Part shown: in pieces, positions 51,516 to 63,113 of the stretch
How positions within the stretch are numbered: position 1 is the first letter of the stretch
How the letters are laid out: each line of letters opens with the position of its first letter
DNA from: Cherax quadricarinatus
Lineage: Eukaryota; Arthropoda; Malacostraca; Decapoda; Parastacidae
Direction: 5' to 3'
Assembly (NCBI RefSeq): GCF_038502225.1
Contig: NC_091303.1
Coordinates: 23,199,986 to 23,263,985 of the forward strand
DNA: 64,000 bases
Position numbers and translations under genes: made by a program
Notes under the pieces: generated by a model
What the model was told of the DNA's origin: nothing
The model's input: only the letters and a program-made list of their open reading frames with translations
Database searches by the model: none

Positions 51516-51540
51516 CTACATACGTGCTTGTGCCAGGACA

Positions 51541-51934
51541 TACAGTGTGGCAGTGTATCTAGCATTGTGTGTCGCAGTATGTGTGGCAGTGTGTGTGGCA
51601 GTGTGTGTGTATGTGACAGCGTGTGTGGCAGTGCGTGGGGCAGTGTGTGAGACATCGTGTGTAGCAGAGTGTGTGGCAGTGTGTGTAACAGTGTGTGTGT
51701 GTGTGGCAATATGTGTGTGATATTTTGTGTGACTGTGTATGTGGCATTGTGTAGCGGTGTGTGTGGCAGTGTATGTGGCATTGTGTGGCAGTGTGTGTGG
51801 CAGAGTGAGTGGCAATGTCTGGCAATGTGTGTGTAGAAGTGTGGAATGCAGCGTGTGTGTGTGTATGTGTGTGTGTGTGTGTGGCACTGTGTGGCAGTAT
51901 GTAAAAGTGTGTGTGTGTGTGTGTGTGTGTGAGT
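51541..51934 (+). repeat. GT-rich imperfect minisatellite ending in (GT)n
   Basis: Words of GTGTGTGGCA mixed with GTGTGT, ATGTGGCA and similar, finishing in a clean GT run at 51908-51931 that abuts the 3' end of LINE-B copy 2. ORFs here are composition artefacts. The same 10-bp word builds the larger array at 56837-58459. Confidence 0.85.
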
Positions 51935-52016
51935 GTACTCACCTAGTTGTACTCACCTAGTTGAGGTTGCAGGGGTCGAGTCCAAGCTCCTGGCCCCGCC
52001 TCTTCACTGGTCGCCA

Positions 52017-54700
52017 CTAGGTCACTCTCCCTGAACCATGAGCTTCATCGTACCTCTGCTTAAAGCTATGTATGGATCCTGCCTCCACTACATCTCTTCC
52101 CAAACTATTCCACTTCCTGACTACTCTGTGGCTGAAGAAATACTTCCTAACATCCCTGTGATTCATCTGTGTCTTCAGCTTCCAACTGTGTCCCCTTGTT
52201 GCTGTGTCCAGTCTCTGGAACATCCTGTCTTTGTCCACTTTGTCAATTCCTCTCAGTATTTTGCAAGTCGTTATCTTGTCTCCCCTATCTCTCCTGTCCT
52301 CCAGTGTCGTCAGGTTGATTTCCCTTAACCTCTCCTCGTAGGACATACCTCTTAGCTCTGGGACTAGTCTTGTGGCAAACCTTTGCACTTTCTCTAGTTT
52401 CTTTACGTGCTTGGCTAGGTGTGGGTTCCAAACTGGTGCCGCATACTCCAACATGGGCCTAACGTACACGGTGTACAGGGTCCTGAACGATTCCTTATTA
52501 AGATGTCGGAATGCAGTTCTGAGGTTTGCTAGGCGCCCATATGCTGCAGCAGTTATTTGATTGATGTGCGCTTCAGGAGATGTGCCTGGTGTTATACTCA
52601 CCCCAAGATATTTTTCCCTGAGTGAGGTTTGTAGTCTCTGGCCCCCTAGACTGTACTCCGTCTGCGGTCATCTTTGCCCTTCCCCAATCTTCATGACTTT
52701 GCACTTGGTGGGATTGAACTCCAGGAGCCAATTGCTGGACCAGGTCTGCAGCCTGTCCAGATCCCTTTGTAGTTCTGCCTGGTCTTCGACCGAGTGAATT
52801 CTTCTCATCAACTTCACGTCATCTGCAAACAGGGACACCTCAGAGTCTATTCCTTCCGTCATGTCGTTCACAAATACCAGAAACAGCACTGGTCCTAGGA
52901 CTGACCCCTGCGGGACCCCGCTGGTCACAGGTGCCCACTCTGACACCTCGCCACGTACCATGACTCGCTGCTGTCTTCCTGACATGTATTCCCTGATCCA
53001 TTGTAGTGCCTTCCCTGTTATCCTTGCTTGGTCCTCCAGTTTTTGCACTAATCTCTTGTGTGGTACTGTGTCAAACACCTTCTTGCAGTCCAAGAAAATG
53101 CAGTCAACCCACCCCTCTCTCTCTCTTGTCTTACTGCTGTCACCTTGTCATAGAACTCCAGTAGGTTTGTGACACAGGATTTCCCGTCCCTGAAACCATG
53201 TTGGGTGCTGTTGATGAGATCATTCCTTTCTAGGTGTTCCACCACTCTTCTCCTGACAATCTTCTCCATGACTTTGCATACTATACATATCAGTGACACT
53301 GGTCTGTAGTTTAGTGCTTCATGACTGTCTCAGCCTCTTCACTTCTTCCTCGGTTGTGTGTACCGTGTCCAGCACCTGGTGATGTGCCACACCTCTCCGT
53401 CTTTCTGGAGCCCCTTCTGTCTCCTCTGTGAACACTTCTTTGAATCTCTTGTTGAGTTCTTCACATACTTCCCAGTCATTTCTTGTTGTCTCTTCTCCTT
53501 CCTTCCTTAGCCTGATTACCTGGTCCTTGACTGTTGTTTTCCTCCTGATGTGGCTGTATAACAGCTTCGGGTCAGATTTGGCTTTCGCTGCTATGTCGTC
53601 TTCATATTGTCGTTGGGCCTCCCTTCTTATCTGTGCATATTCGTTTATGGCTCTACTACTGCTCTCCTTATTCTTTTGGGTCCTTTGCCTTCTATATTTC
53701 TTCCATTCCCTAGCACACTTGGTTTTTGCCTCCTTGCACCTTTGGGTGAATCATGGGCTCATCCTGGCTTTTTCATTATTCCTGTTTCCCTTGGGTACAA
53801 ACCTCTCCTTAGCCTCCTTGCACATTGTTGCTACATATTCCATCATCTCATTAACTGGCTTTCCTGCCAGTTATCTGTCCCACTGAACCTCATTCAGGAA
53901 ATTCCTGATTCCCGTGTAGTCCCCTTTCCTGTAGCTTGGTTTCATTTGTCCTGGCCTTCCTGCTTCCCCCTCCACTTGTAGCTCTACTGTGTATTCGAAG
54001 CTCAAAACCACATGATCGCTGGCCCCAAGGGGTCTTTCATATGTGATGTCCTCAATATCTGCACTGCTCAAGGTGAATACTAAGTCCAGTCTTGCTGGCT
54101 CATCCTCTCCTCTCTCTCTTGTAGTGTCCCTTATGTGTTGGTACATGAAGTTTTCCAGTACCACCTCCATCATCTTAGCCCTCCATGTATCTTGGCCCCC
54201 ATGTGGCTCCAAGTTCTCCCAGTCGATCTCCTTGTGGTTGAAGTCGCCCATGATCAGGAGCTTTGCCCTGCATGCATGAGCTCTTCTGGCCACTGCAGCC
54301 AGTGTGTCAACCATCGCTCTATTGCTCTCGTCATACTCATGCCCTGGTCTCCTGCTGTTCTGTGGTGGGTTATACATCACTGCAATTACCACCTTGGGAC
54401 CTCCAGAGTGAAGCGTTCCCGCTATGTAATCACTTTCTTCTCCGCTGTCTCCTCTCTCCAGCTCATCAAAATCCATCGGTGTTTGATCGGCAGTGCCACC
54501 TCCTCCACCCCTGTTCCTTCTGTCTTTCCTCAGGATCTGGTATCCCGTTGGAAAGATGGCATCTGTTATCATATATGTAAGCTTGGTTTCTGTGAGTGCT
54601 ATGATGTCCGGTGATGTCTCTTTGACTCTTTTGTGCCACTCCTCCCACTTGTTTGTTATTCCATCAGCGTTTGTGTACCATACCTTCAGTTTCCTTTCTA
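52017..54700 (-). pseudogene. LINE-B ORF2: APE endonuclease + reverse transcriptase, broken
   Basis: The endonuclease begins near 54690 with VWYTNADGITNK and ALTETKLT, continues with DRRNRGGGGG, MGDFNHKEIDW and ASDHVVLSF, and stops at about 53870 (WDR then TAA). RT follows: HGFRDGKSC (near 53200), FLDCKKVFDTVPHKRL (near 53090), SGVPQGSVLGPVLF, LFADD (catalytic box, 52818-52829 on the plus strand) and REKYLGV. The C-terminal region ends at 52017 (HGSGRVT). Frameshifts lie near 53110 and 52670, and stops interrupt 53870-53300 (for example within 53740-53770). The enzyme would nick the target and reverse-transcribe LINE-B RNA; this copy is dead. Confidence 0.85.
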
Positions 54701-54917
54701 ATACTGAGGTTTGGGGGCCTGTGGTGGTGGGAGACCTGGTAGCATACTGTGGGATTCTATGATTGGGAGTTGGGTGGAAGTTGTGGGTATGAATTGTAGT
54801 GTGTGTTGGGATGGTGTGATAGGTTGTGGGGTTCTGAGGATAGTTGTGTGTGTGCTTGCCCTTGCTTCTCTGTTCTGCTCTGACTGACCTCTGCTGGTTC
54901 CATCCTTGTTTCCTTTC

Positions 54918-55788
54918 CTATCCCCTTTTGCTTTTTTTGTCCTCTCCCTCACCTGCTGTCTCTGTTTGTGTTCTGTCTCTCTCTAGGAACACCTTCTTGT
55001 ACTCTTCCGAGTTTTTCAACCTTGGTTTCTCTTGGAGGATCCTGTTCCTCACTGTTTCTGTCCTGAGAATCAGCTTGATCGGTCGGTTTCTCCCCTTCAC
55101 GTATCCCCCTATTCTATGAAAATTTACAATCTCTTCCATGTCTTCTCCCCCTATTTCCATGATGATTTTCCCAATCTCCTTTCTTTCTTCCTGCCGTCTT
55201 TCAGTGTGTGTCTTTTCCTCTCTCTTTCGAAGCCCATGGATAAACACTGATTTTGCCCTTTCCTCCTCCATTGCCCTTCTCCTCCCTCTGTGACTCTGGT
55301 TCCTGTCTGTATATGGTCATTTTCTCCCTTGATTTTCCCAGTGGCTCTTGGTAGCATGGTTGTGCCTCAGCATTCGACTTATCTCCCTCTCTATCTGCAC
55401 CCAGCTGCTCTTTCCTTTTACTCCCTGACCCTTCTTTGCAGGCTGATATGACCTTAGCATAATTCATAATTCCTTCCTTCCTGTTCATCCTCTCAGCTTC
55501 ATATTCTGTGTCTTCTCTGGTCACTGCCCCTGAGACTTGCTTCAGCCTGTTTACCTCAAATTCTAGGACATTTACTCTGTCTACTGCAGTTTCGACTTGT
55601 GCCTCCCATTTCTTCGTCTCCTTCTCCAACCTTTTTTCCCATTTCGCAGAGAGCTCTTTCTCCATTTTTTCAGAAAGCTCTCCTAATTTTTGTCTCCCAT
55701 TCTTGCTCCATCCTTTTCCACTGCTCCTCCATCCATTCCTCCCTACCAATACCATTGTCATCTGATCCCTGATTCCTACGAGTCCCAA
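54918..55788 (-). pseudogene. LINE-B ORF1: coiled coil + RRM-like RNA-binding protein, frameshifted
   Basis: The first part (55788-55201) has a Lys/Glu-rich stretch (LSEKMEKELSAKWEKRLEK) followed by VDRVNVLEFEVNRLKQ, a heptad pattern suggesting a coiled coil, then a charged linker. Around 55250-55200 the frame changes. The second part (55271-54918) reads SVFIHGLRKREEKTH ... VNFHRIGGYVKGRNRPIKL, which fits the RRM-like domain of LINE ORF1 proteins (trimerising, RNA-binding). No zinc knuckle was seen. It is followed by a Thr/Pro-rich linker of about 70 codons (54950-54700) before ORF2. Confidence 0.75.
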
Positions 55789-55811
55789 CCATTATTTTTT
55801 TTTATAGTAAA

Positions 55812-56510
<699 letters not shown>

Positions 56511-56547
56511 TTAGAGGGTCAATTCACATAAAGGTATGAAATCCTGT

Positions 56548-56766
56548 ATATGTGTGTGTATGTGTATGTGTGTATGTGTGTGTGTGTGTGTGTATGTGTG
56601 CGTGTGCATGCTACAGCTATTCAAGTGCCTAACAGCAGATCCTGTTCTCACCTAGTGTATGTGTATGTGTATGTGTATGTGTATGCGTGCATTTATGTAA
56701 GCAGTTCTTATTTGCCTCGTATGTACTACATATGTTGTGTGTATGTGTGCTTGTGTGTGTGTGTGT

Positions 56767-56836
<70 letters not shown>
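56548..56836 (+). repeat. (GT)n / ATGTGT microsatellite
   Basis: Runs of TATGTGTGTG and GTATGT surround a short unique piece (56605-56660). A pure GT run of about 55 bp lies at 56776-56833. It passes into the 10-bp array. Confidence 0.9.
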
Positions 56837-58459
56837 ATGTGTGGCAGTGTGTGTGTGGCAGTGTGTGTGTGTGGCAGTGTGTGTGGCAGTGTGTTTGGCA
56901 GTGTGTGTGGCAGTGTGTGTGGCAGTGTGTGTGGCAGTGTGTGTGGCAGTGTGTGTGGCAGTGTGTGTGGCAGTGTGTGTGTGGCAGTGTGTGTGGCAGT
57001 GTGTGTGGCAGTGTGTGTGGCAGTGTGTGTGGCAGTGTGTGTGGCTGTGTGTGTGGCAGTGTGTGTGGCAGTGTGTGTGGCAGTGTGTGTGGCTGTGTGT
57101 GTGTGGCAGTGTGTGTGGCAGTGTGTGTGGCAGTGTGTGTGGCAGTGTGTGTGGCAGTGTGTGTGGCAGTGTGTGTGGCAGTGTGTGTGGCAGTGTGTGT
57201 GGCAGTGTGTGTGGCAGTGTGTGTGGTAGTGTGTGTGGAAGTGTGGGTGGCAGTGTGCGTGGAAGTGTGTGTGGAAGTGTGGGTGGCAGTGTGAGTGGCA
57301 GTGTGTGTGGCAGTGTGTGTGGCAGTGTGTGTGGCAGTGTGTGTGGCAGTGTGTGTGGCAGTGTGTGTGGCAGTGTGTGTGGCAGTGTGTGTGGCAGTGT
57401 GTGTGGCAGTGTGTGTGGCAGTGTGTGTGGCAGTGTGTGTGGCAGTGTGTGTGGCAGTGTGTGTGGCAGTGTGTGTGGCAGTGTGCGTGGCAGTGTGTGT
57501 GGCAGTGTGTGTGTGGCAGTGTGTGTGGCAGTGTGTGTGGCAGTGTGTGTGGCAGTGTGTGTGGCAGTGTGTGTGGCAGTGTGTGTGGCAGTGTGCGTGG
57601 CAGTGTGTGTGGCAGTGTGTGTGTGGCAGTGTGTGTGGCAGTGTGTGTGGCAGTGTGTGTGGCAGTGTGTGTGGCAGTGTGTGTGGCAGTGTGTGTGACA
57701 GTGTGTGTGGCAGTGTGTGTGTGGCAGTGTGTGTGGCAGTGTGTGTGGCAGTGTGCGTGGCAGTGTGCGTGGCAGTGTGTGTGTGGCAGTGTGTGTGGCA
57801 GTGTGTGTGGCAGTGTGTGTGGCAGTGTGTGTGGCAGTGTGTGTGGCAGTGTGTGTGGCAGTGTGTGTGGCAGTGTGCGTGGCAGTGTGTGTGGCAGTGT
57901 GCGTGGCAGTGTGTGTGGCAGGGTGTGTGGTAGTGTGTGTGGCAGTGTGTGTGGCAGTGTGTGTGGCAGTGTGCGTGGCAGTGTGTGTGGCAGTGTGCGT
58001 GGCAGTGTGTGTGGCAGTGTGCGTGGCAGTGTGTGTGGCAGTGTGTGTGGCAGTGTGTGTGGCAGTGTGCATGGCAGTGTGTGTGGCAGTGTGCGTGGCA
58101 GTGTGTGTGGCAGTGTGTGTGGCAGTGTGTGTGGCAGTGTGTGTGGCAGTGTGCGTGGCAGTGTGTGTGGCAGTGTGCGTGGCAGTGTGTGTGGCAGTGT
58201 GTGTGGCAGTGTGTGTGGCAGTGTGCGTGGCAGTGTGCGTGGCAGTGTGCGTGGCAGTGTGTGTGGCAGTGTGCGTGGCAGTGTGTGTGGCAGTGTGCGT
58301 GGCAGTGTGTGTGGCAGTGTGTGTGGCAGTGTGCGTGGCAGTGTGTGTGGCAGTGTGTGTGGCAGTGTGCGTGGCAGTGTGCGTGGCAGTGTGTGTGGCA
58401 GTGTGCGTGGCAGTGTGCGTGGCAGTGTGTGTGGCAGTGTGCGTGGCAGTGTGTGTGGT
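56837..58459 (+). repeat. 10-bp minisatellite GTGTGTGGCA (~160 copies)
   Basis: The unit GTGTGTGGCA is repeated with 12-bp variants (an extra GT) and GTGCGTGGCA forms that become frequent after about 57740. It appears derived from the adjoining GT run by a GGCA interruption that was then amplified. Long ORFs are artefacts; 30-bp periods give ten-codon repeats. Confidence 0.95.
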
Positions 58460-58534
58460 TTGGCTATTGAGGACTGTAGTGCAGTTTTAGGATCTGCACA
58501 GATTAGGAATACATCCAGAACGAATTGTATTCAG

Positions 58535-58930
58535 CCAAAAAGAAAATGGTGCAAATTCTATGTTTAGGGCATCTGTAAGCATGGAATATCAGGGAAAACA
58601 AATGGAACATGCAACTTTGAGCATCCCAAAAAATGCCGCGACCTCCTATCTAAAGGAGTGTGTCGTTCTACCTCTTGCAAATTCTTTCACCCTGAGATGC
58701 ATCATTCTTCAGTCCTCGAAAAACAATGATACCATACCAACTGCCCCGCATACCACCTAAAAGGGACCAAGAGGCACACACCCTGTATAACAAATCATAG
58801 TAGTTATGATAGTTATGACAATTCCACTCCAAGTGATTTTTTAGTGGAAGGAAACGATGAAAGAAAATGGAAAGAGATAACCAAAATAGTTCACCACCTT
58901 GGAACCTTGTTGGACTGGAGGCACAGCCAG
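58535..58930 (+). pseudogene. LINE-A ORF1 (copy 2): three CCCH fingers, decayed
   Basis: Finger 1 is complete here: CX7CX10CX3H from the C codon at 58550 to CNFEH, but a TAG at 58565-58567 lies inside it. Finger 2 is CX8CX4CX3H (CRDLLSKGV ... CKFFH). Finger 3 is damaged: its first Cys is His and its second Cys codon is a TGA. The stretch GISGKTNGTC retains the frame that copy 1 lost at its A run. The frame runs on past the ORF2 ATG at 58867. Together with copy 1 it shows that the ancestral ORF1 had three tandem CCCH fingers. Confidence 0.7.
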
Positions 58931-59936
58931 TGGCACCTCCGGGCTCACAGTTACCGATGCAAACAACAAAATCCCCCCAACAAACATGCAACACAACCTT
59001 GTTCATATTTGCTAATATACAGGGCCTTAAGCCATCCACAAACAACAAAATACCTTTCATTAGTGGAGCCAAATGCACTGCTTGCAGCCTTTACAGAGAC
59101 CCAGCTAAGATTATTTTGACAGAGAAATATGGATACCCTTGTACAACTTTTACAGATGCGACAGAAAGAACAGGCAACACGAGAAGGGGGTTGGCCTGTA
59201 TGTCAAAGAGTCGCTCATTTGCACGGAGATACTGAACACCACAAATGATGTAGTTGAAGTTCTAACAATAAAAATCGAGAACCAAAACTTAGTCATTGTA
59301 CTTTTATGTAAGCCGCAACATGCAACTTCCCAACAGTTCAAGGAACAGCTACAAAAAATTGACTGCTGTCTGGAAAACCTTCCAGCTCCATCCCCAAACA
59401 TCTTACTGCTTGGTGACTTCAATCTAAGACATAGAAAAATGGAAGAATGTAGCAAATAATGTTGTAGCAGGAATAATCCCTGGAGGCAGCTCAAACGGAA
59501 AGTCACACACACATGAGTTGCTGAATTTCTGCAATAAACACACCTTAAGTCAGCAGATAGTGGAGCTAACAAGACTGGAGAACACACTAGACAGTATTTT
59601 CACAAATAATGAGGACCTGGTAAGAAATATAGCAATATCAAAAACAACTAATTCTGATCATAATCTAATCGAAGTCCAGATTTACATGCACAGGAGTCCT
59701 GATCAGCAAAATGCATACAGCTATGAAGGTACCTTAACATTAACTAGGATCAGGTAAACTATGCCCTAAATAAAACACGTTGGGGAGATATTTTAAATTA
59801 CATGGACCCTAACCAGTGCCTTGAGAACATCATCTGAAGTATGCTCAAGGCATATTCCCCTAAGAAAAAATAAGAGAAGTAAAGTGGAGAGAGACAGACG
59901 CTCCCTCTGCAGAAGGGGAAGAATCACTGAGCTCTC
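58867..59936 (+). pseudogene. LINE-A ORF2 (copy 2), endonuclease part
   Basis: Starts at the ATG at 58867 (MERDNQNSSPPW), shared with copy 1. The N-terminal frame holds to NIQGLKPS and then shifts near the lost GLLEE segment. The middle frame (59139-59459) reads YRCDRKNRQ, VEVLTIKIENQNLVIV and GDFNLRH. The third (59518-59757) reads QQIVELTRLENTLDSIFTNN and SDHNLIEVQ. The Ser codon that is a stop in copy 1 (47733) is intact here. The G run has five G here, against twelve in copy 1. Confidence 0.75.
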
Positions 59937-62900
59937 TGGAGTTTACCTGGAGAGAGTTCCGGGGGTCAACGCCCCCGCGGCCCGGTCTGTGACCAGGCCT
60001 CCTGGTGGATCAGAGCCTGATCAACCAGGCTGATGCTGCTGGCTGCACGCAAACCAACGTACGAGCCACAGCCCGGCTGGTCAGGAACCGACTTTAGGTG
60101 CTTGTCCAGTGCCAGCTTGAAGACTGCCAGGGGTCTGTTGGTAATCCCCCTTATGTATGCTGGGAGGCAGTTGAACAGTCTCGGGCCCCTGACACTTATT
60201 GTATGGTCTCTTAACGTGCTAGTGACACCCCTGCTTTTCATTGAGGGGATGTTGCATCGTCTGCCAAGTCTTTTGCTTTCGTAGTGAGTGATTTTCGTGT
60301 GCAAGTTCGGTACTAGTCCCTCTAGGATTTTCCAGGTGTATATAATCATATATCTCTCCCGCCTGCGTTCCAGGGAATACAGTTTTAGGAACCTCAAGCA
60401 CTCCCAGTAATTGAGGTGTTTTATCTCCATTATGCGCGCCATGAAGGTTCTCTGTACATTTTCTAGGTCAGCAATTTCACCTGCCTTGAAAGGTGCTGTT
60501 AGTGTGCAGCAATATTCCAGCCTAAATAGAACAAGTGACCTGAAGAGTGTCATCATGGGTTTGGTCTCCCTAGTTTTGAAGGTTCTCATTATCCATCCTG
60601 TCATTTTTCTAGCAGATGCGATTGATACAATGTTATGGTCCTTGAAGGTGAGATCCTCCGACATGATCACTCCCAGGTCTTTGACGTTGGTGTTTCGCTC
60701 TATTTTGTGGCCAGAATTTGTTTTGTACTCTGATGAAGATTTAATTTCCTCGTGTTTACCATATCTGAGTAATTGAAATTTCTCATCGTTGAACTTCATA
60801 TTGTTTTCTGCAGCCCACTGAAAGATTCGGTTGATGTCCGCCTGGAGCCTTGCAGTGTCTGCAATGGAAGACACTGTCATGCAGATTCGGGTGTCATCTG
60901 CAAAGGAAGACACGGTGCTGTGGCTGACATCCTTGTCTATGTCGGATATGAGGATGAGGAACAAGATGGGAGCGAGTACTGTGCCTTGTGGAACAGAGCT
61001 TTTCACCGTAGCTGCCTCGGACTTTACTCTGTTGACGACTGCTCTCTGTGTTCTGTTAGTGAGGAAATTATAGATCCATCGACCGACTTTTCCTATTATT
61101 CCTTTAGCACGCATTTTGTGTGCTATTACACCATGGTCACACTTGTCGAAGGCTTTTGCAAAGTCTGTATATATTACATCTGCATTCTTTGTCTTCTAGT
61201 GCATTTAGGACCTTGTCGTAGTGATGCAATAGTTGAGACAGACAGGAGCGAACTGTTCTAAACCCATGTTGCCCTGGGTTGTGTAACTGATGGGTTTCTA
61301 GATGGGTGGTGATCTTGCTTCTTAGGACCCTTTCAAAGATTTTTATGATATGGAATGTTAGTGCTATCGGTCTGTAGTTCTTTCCTGTTGCTTTACTGCC
61401 CCCTTTGTTGAGTGGGGCTATGTCTCTTGTTTTTAGTAACTGTGGGACGACCCCCGTGTCCATGCTCCCTCTCCATAGGATGGAAAAGGCTCGTGATAGG
61501 GGCTTCTTGCAGTTCTTGATGAACACGGAGTTCCATGAGTCTAGCCCTGGGGCAGAATGCATGGGCATGTCATTTAACGCCTGTTCGAAGTCATTTGGCG
61601 TCAGGATAACATCGGATAGGCTTGTGTTAACCAAATTTTGTGGCTCTCTCATAAAAAAATTCATTTTGATCTTCGACTCTCAGTCTGGTTAGCGGCTTGC
61701 TAAAAACTGAGTCATATTGGGGCTTGAGTAGCTCACTCATTTCCTTGCTGTCATCTGTGTAGGACAAGATCCATCTTGTTTAAGTAGGGGCCTAACAATA
61801 ATTTGTCCCCCAGACGTTGGTTGCTCGACTTTGGAAACGTTTGGCATAGGAGAAGAAATACTTTGGGTTTCTTCCGATTTCATTTGTGGCTTTTAGTTCT
61901 TCCCGCAATTCCTGACTCCTATAAGATTCCTTTAGCTTAAGTTCGATGCTTGCTATTTGTCTGACCAGTGTCTCCCTACGCATTTCAGATATATTGACCT
62001 CTTTTAGCCGCTCTGTTATTCTTTTCCGTCGCCTGTAAAGGGAGCGCCTGTCTCTTTCTATTTTACATCTACTCCTCCTTTTTCTTAGAGGAATAAGCCT
62101 TGTGCATACATCGAGTGCCACCAAGTTAATCTGTTCTAGGCATAAGTTGGGGTCTGTGTTGCTTAGTATATCTTCCCAGCTTATATCGGTTAGGACTTGG
62201 TTTACTTGGTGCCACTTTATGTTTTTGTAATTGAAGTTGAATTTGGTGAATGGTCCCTCGTGACTAATCTCATTATGTCGGTCTGGGACTCCACGCATAC
62301 ATGTCTGAACCTCAATTATGTTGTGAACTGAGTATATTGTTTTTGATATGGTGACATTTCTTATCAGATCATCATTGTTAGTGAAGATGAGGTCTAGTGT
62401 ATTCTCCAGTCTAGTAGGCTCTATTATTTGCTGGTTTAAATTGAATTTTGTGCAGAGATTTAAAAGCTCGTGTGAGTGTGAGTTTTCATCAGAGCTGCCT
62501 CCTGGTGTTATTACTGCAACAATATTATTTGCTATATTCCTCCATTTTAGGTGCCTTAAGTTGAAATCCCCCAGGAGCAAGATGTTGGGTGCAGGAGCTG
62601 GAAGATTTTCCAGACAGTGGTCAATTTTTAACAGCTGTTCCTGGAATTGCTGGGATGTTGCATCCGGAGGCTTGTAGACTACCACAATGACTAGGTTTTG
62701 GTTCTCGACCTTTACTGCTAAAACTTCCACTACATCATTTGAGGCATTAAGCAGTTCTGTGCAAACAAGTGACTCTGCACTGTACAGGCCAACCCCCCCC
62801 CTTTTGCCTGTTCACTCTGTCACATCTGTATAGGTTGTAACCTGGGATCCATATTTCGTTGTCGAAGTGATCCTTTATGTGGGTCTCAGTGAAAGCCGCG

Positions 62901-63113
62901 AACATTGCCTTTGCCTCTGCAAGCAGTCCACGGATGAAAGGTATTTTGTTGTTTGTTGCTGGCTTTAGACCCTATATATTTGCAAAGAAGAATGTCATCA
63001 GACTGGTGGTATTGTTGGTACTGGGGGGGGGGATTTTTTCCGGCATTAGTATCTGTATCTGTTGGTTTGGAGTGGAGGCCATCGACTGTGGTTCCACTCC
63101 AGGAATGACTGGC
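59937..63113 (-). mobile_element. LINE-A copy 3, antisense, nested inside copy 2
   Basis: A minus-strand LINE-A of about 3.18 kb. Its 3' end (CCGGAACTCTCTCCAGG tail) sits at 59937-59950 and its 5' end near 63113, around the start of ORF2, so ORF1 is absent (5' truncation). The sequences flanking it belong to one sense LINE-A copy: 59936 corresponds to about 48077 of copy 1, and 63114 to about 48140. About 60 bp of the host element is missing at the junction and no target-site duplication was seen. The junctions are uncertain by about 6 bp because of short shared words (CTCTGGAG). Confidence 0.85.
59966..62990 (-). pseudogene. LINE-A ORF2 (copy 3): endonuclease + reverse transcriptase, frameshifted
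   Basis: Read on the minus strand: FFFANI near 62985, then FTETH (about 62890-62876), YRCDRVNRQ, a 9-base C run on the plus strand (62793-62801) where the frame shifts, GDFNLRH (near 62565) and VHN in place of SDH (near 62310). The basic region and KYFFSYAK follow. After a break (61790-61665) come APGLDSW, NYRPIALT and HGFRTVRSCLSQLL; a one-base loss near 61190 changes frame. The last frame (61114-59966) has SVPQGTVLAPILF, FADD (60893-60904 on the plus strand) and the C-terminal GCGSYVGLRAASS, ending PRGR. This is the most complete RT of the three LINE-A copies but is inactive. Confidence 0.85.

Larger units (their letters stand above)
51935..55792 (-). mobile_element. LINE-B non-LTR retrotransposon, copy 2 (nearly full length, decayed)
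   Basis: A minus-strand LINE of about 3.86 kb. In transcription order: ORF1 (55788-54918), a linker, ORF2 with endonuclease (from about 54700), reverse transcriptase and C-terminal domain (to 52017), then a short 3' end with two copies of a CTAGGTGAGTACAA-like word and a GT/AC run. It differs throughout from LINE-A. The long C-terminal domain with KYLGVSITP and YVRPMLEYAAPVWNP resembles CR1-like elements; this assignment is by motif only. It is disrupted by several frameshifts. Confidence 0.85.
58480..59936 (+). mobile_element. LINE-A copy 2, left part (split by copy 3)
   Basis: Sense-oriented LINE-A starting close to the 10-bp array. It carries ORF1 zinc fingers (58550-58767), the ORF2 ATG at 58867, NIQGLKPS (about 59013-59036), GDFN near 59413 and SDH near 59656. 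It reads on to ITELS near 59936, equivalent to about 48077 in copy 1. It is then interrupted by an antisense LINE-A copy and resumes at about 63114. It is not co-linear in frame: frameshifts occur near 59060-59140 and 59450-59510, and there is a large internal deletion around 59735-59845. Confidence 0.85.

Noticed and set aside
52818..52829. FADD motif as an apoptosis adaptor
   Set aside because: It is the catalytic F/Y-A-D-D box of a reverse transcriptase, flanked by the other RT motifs.
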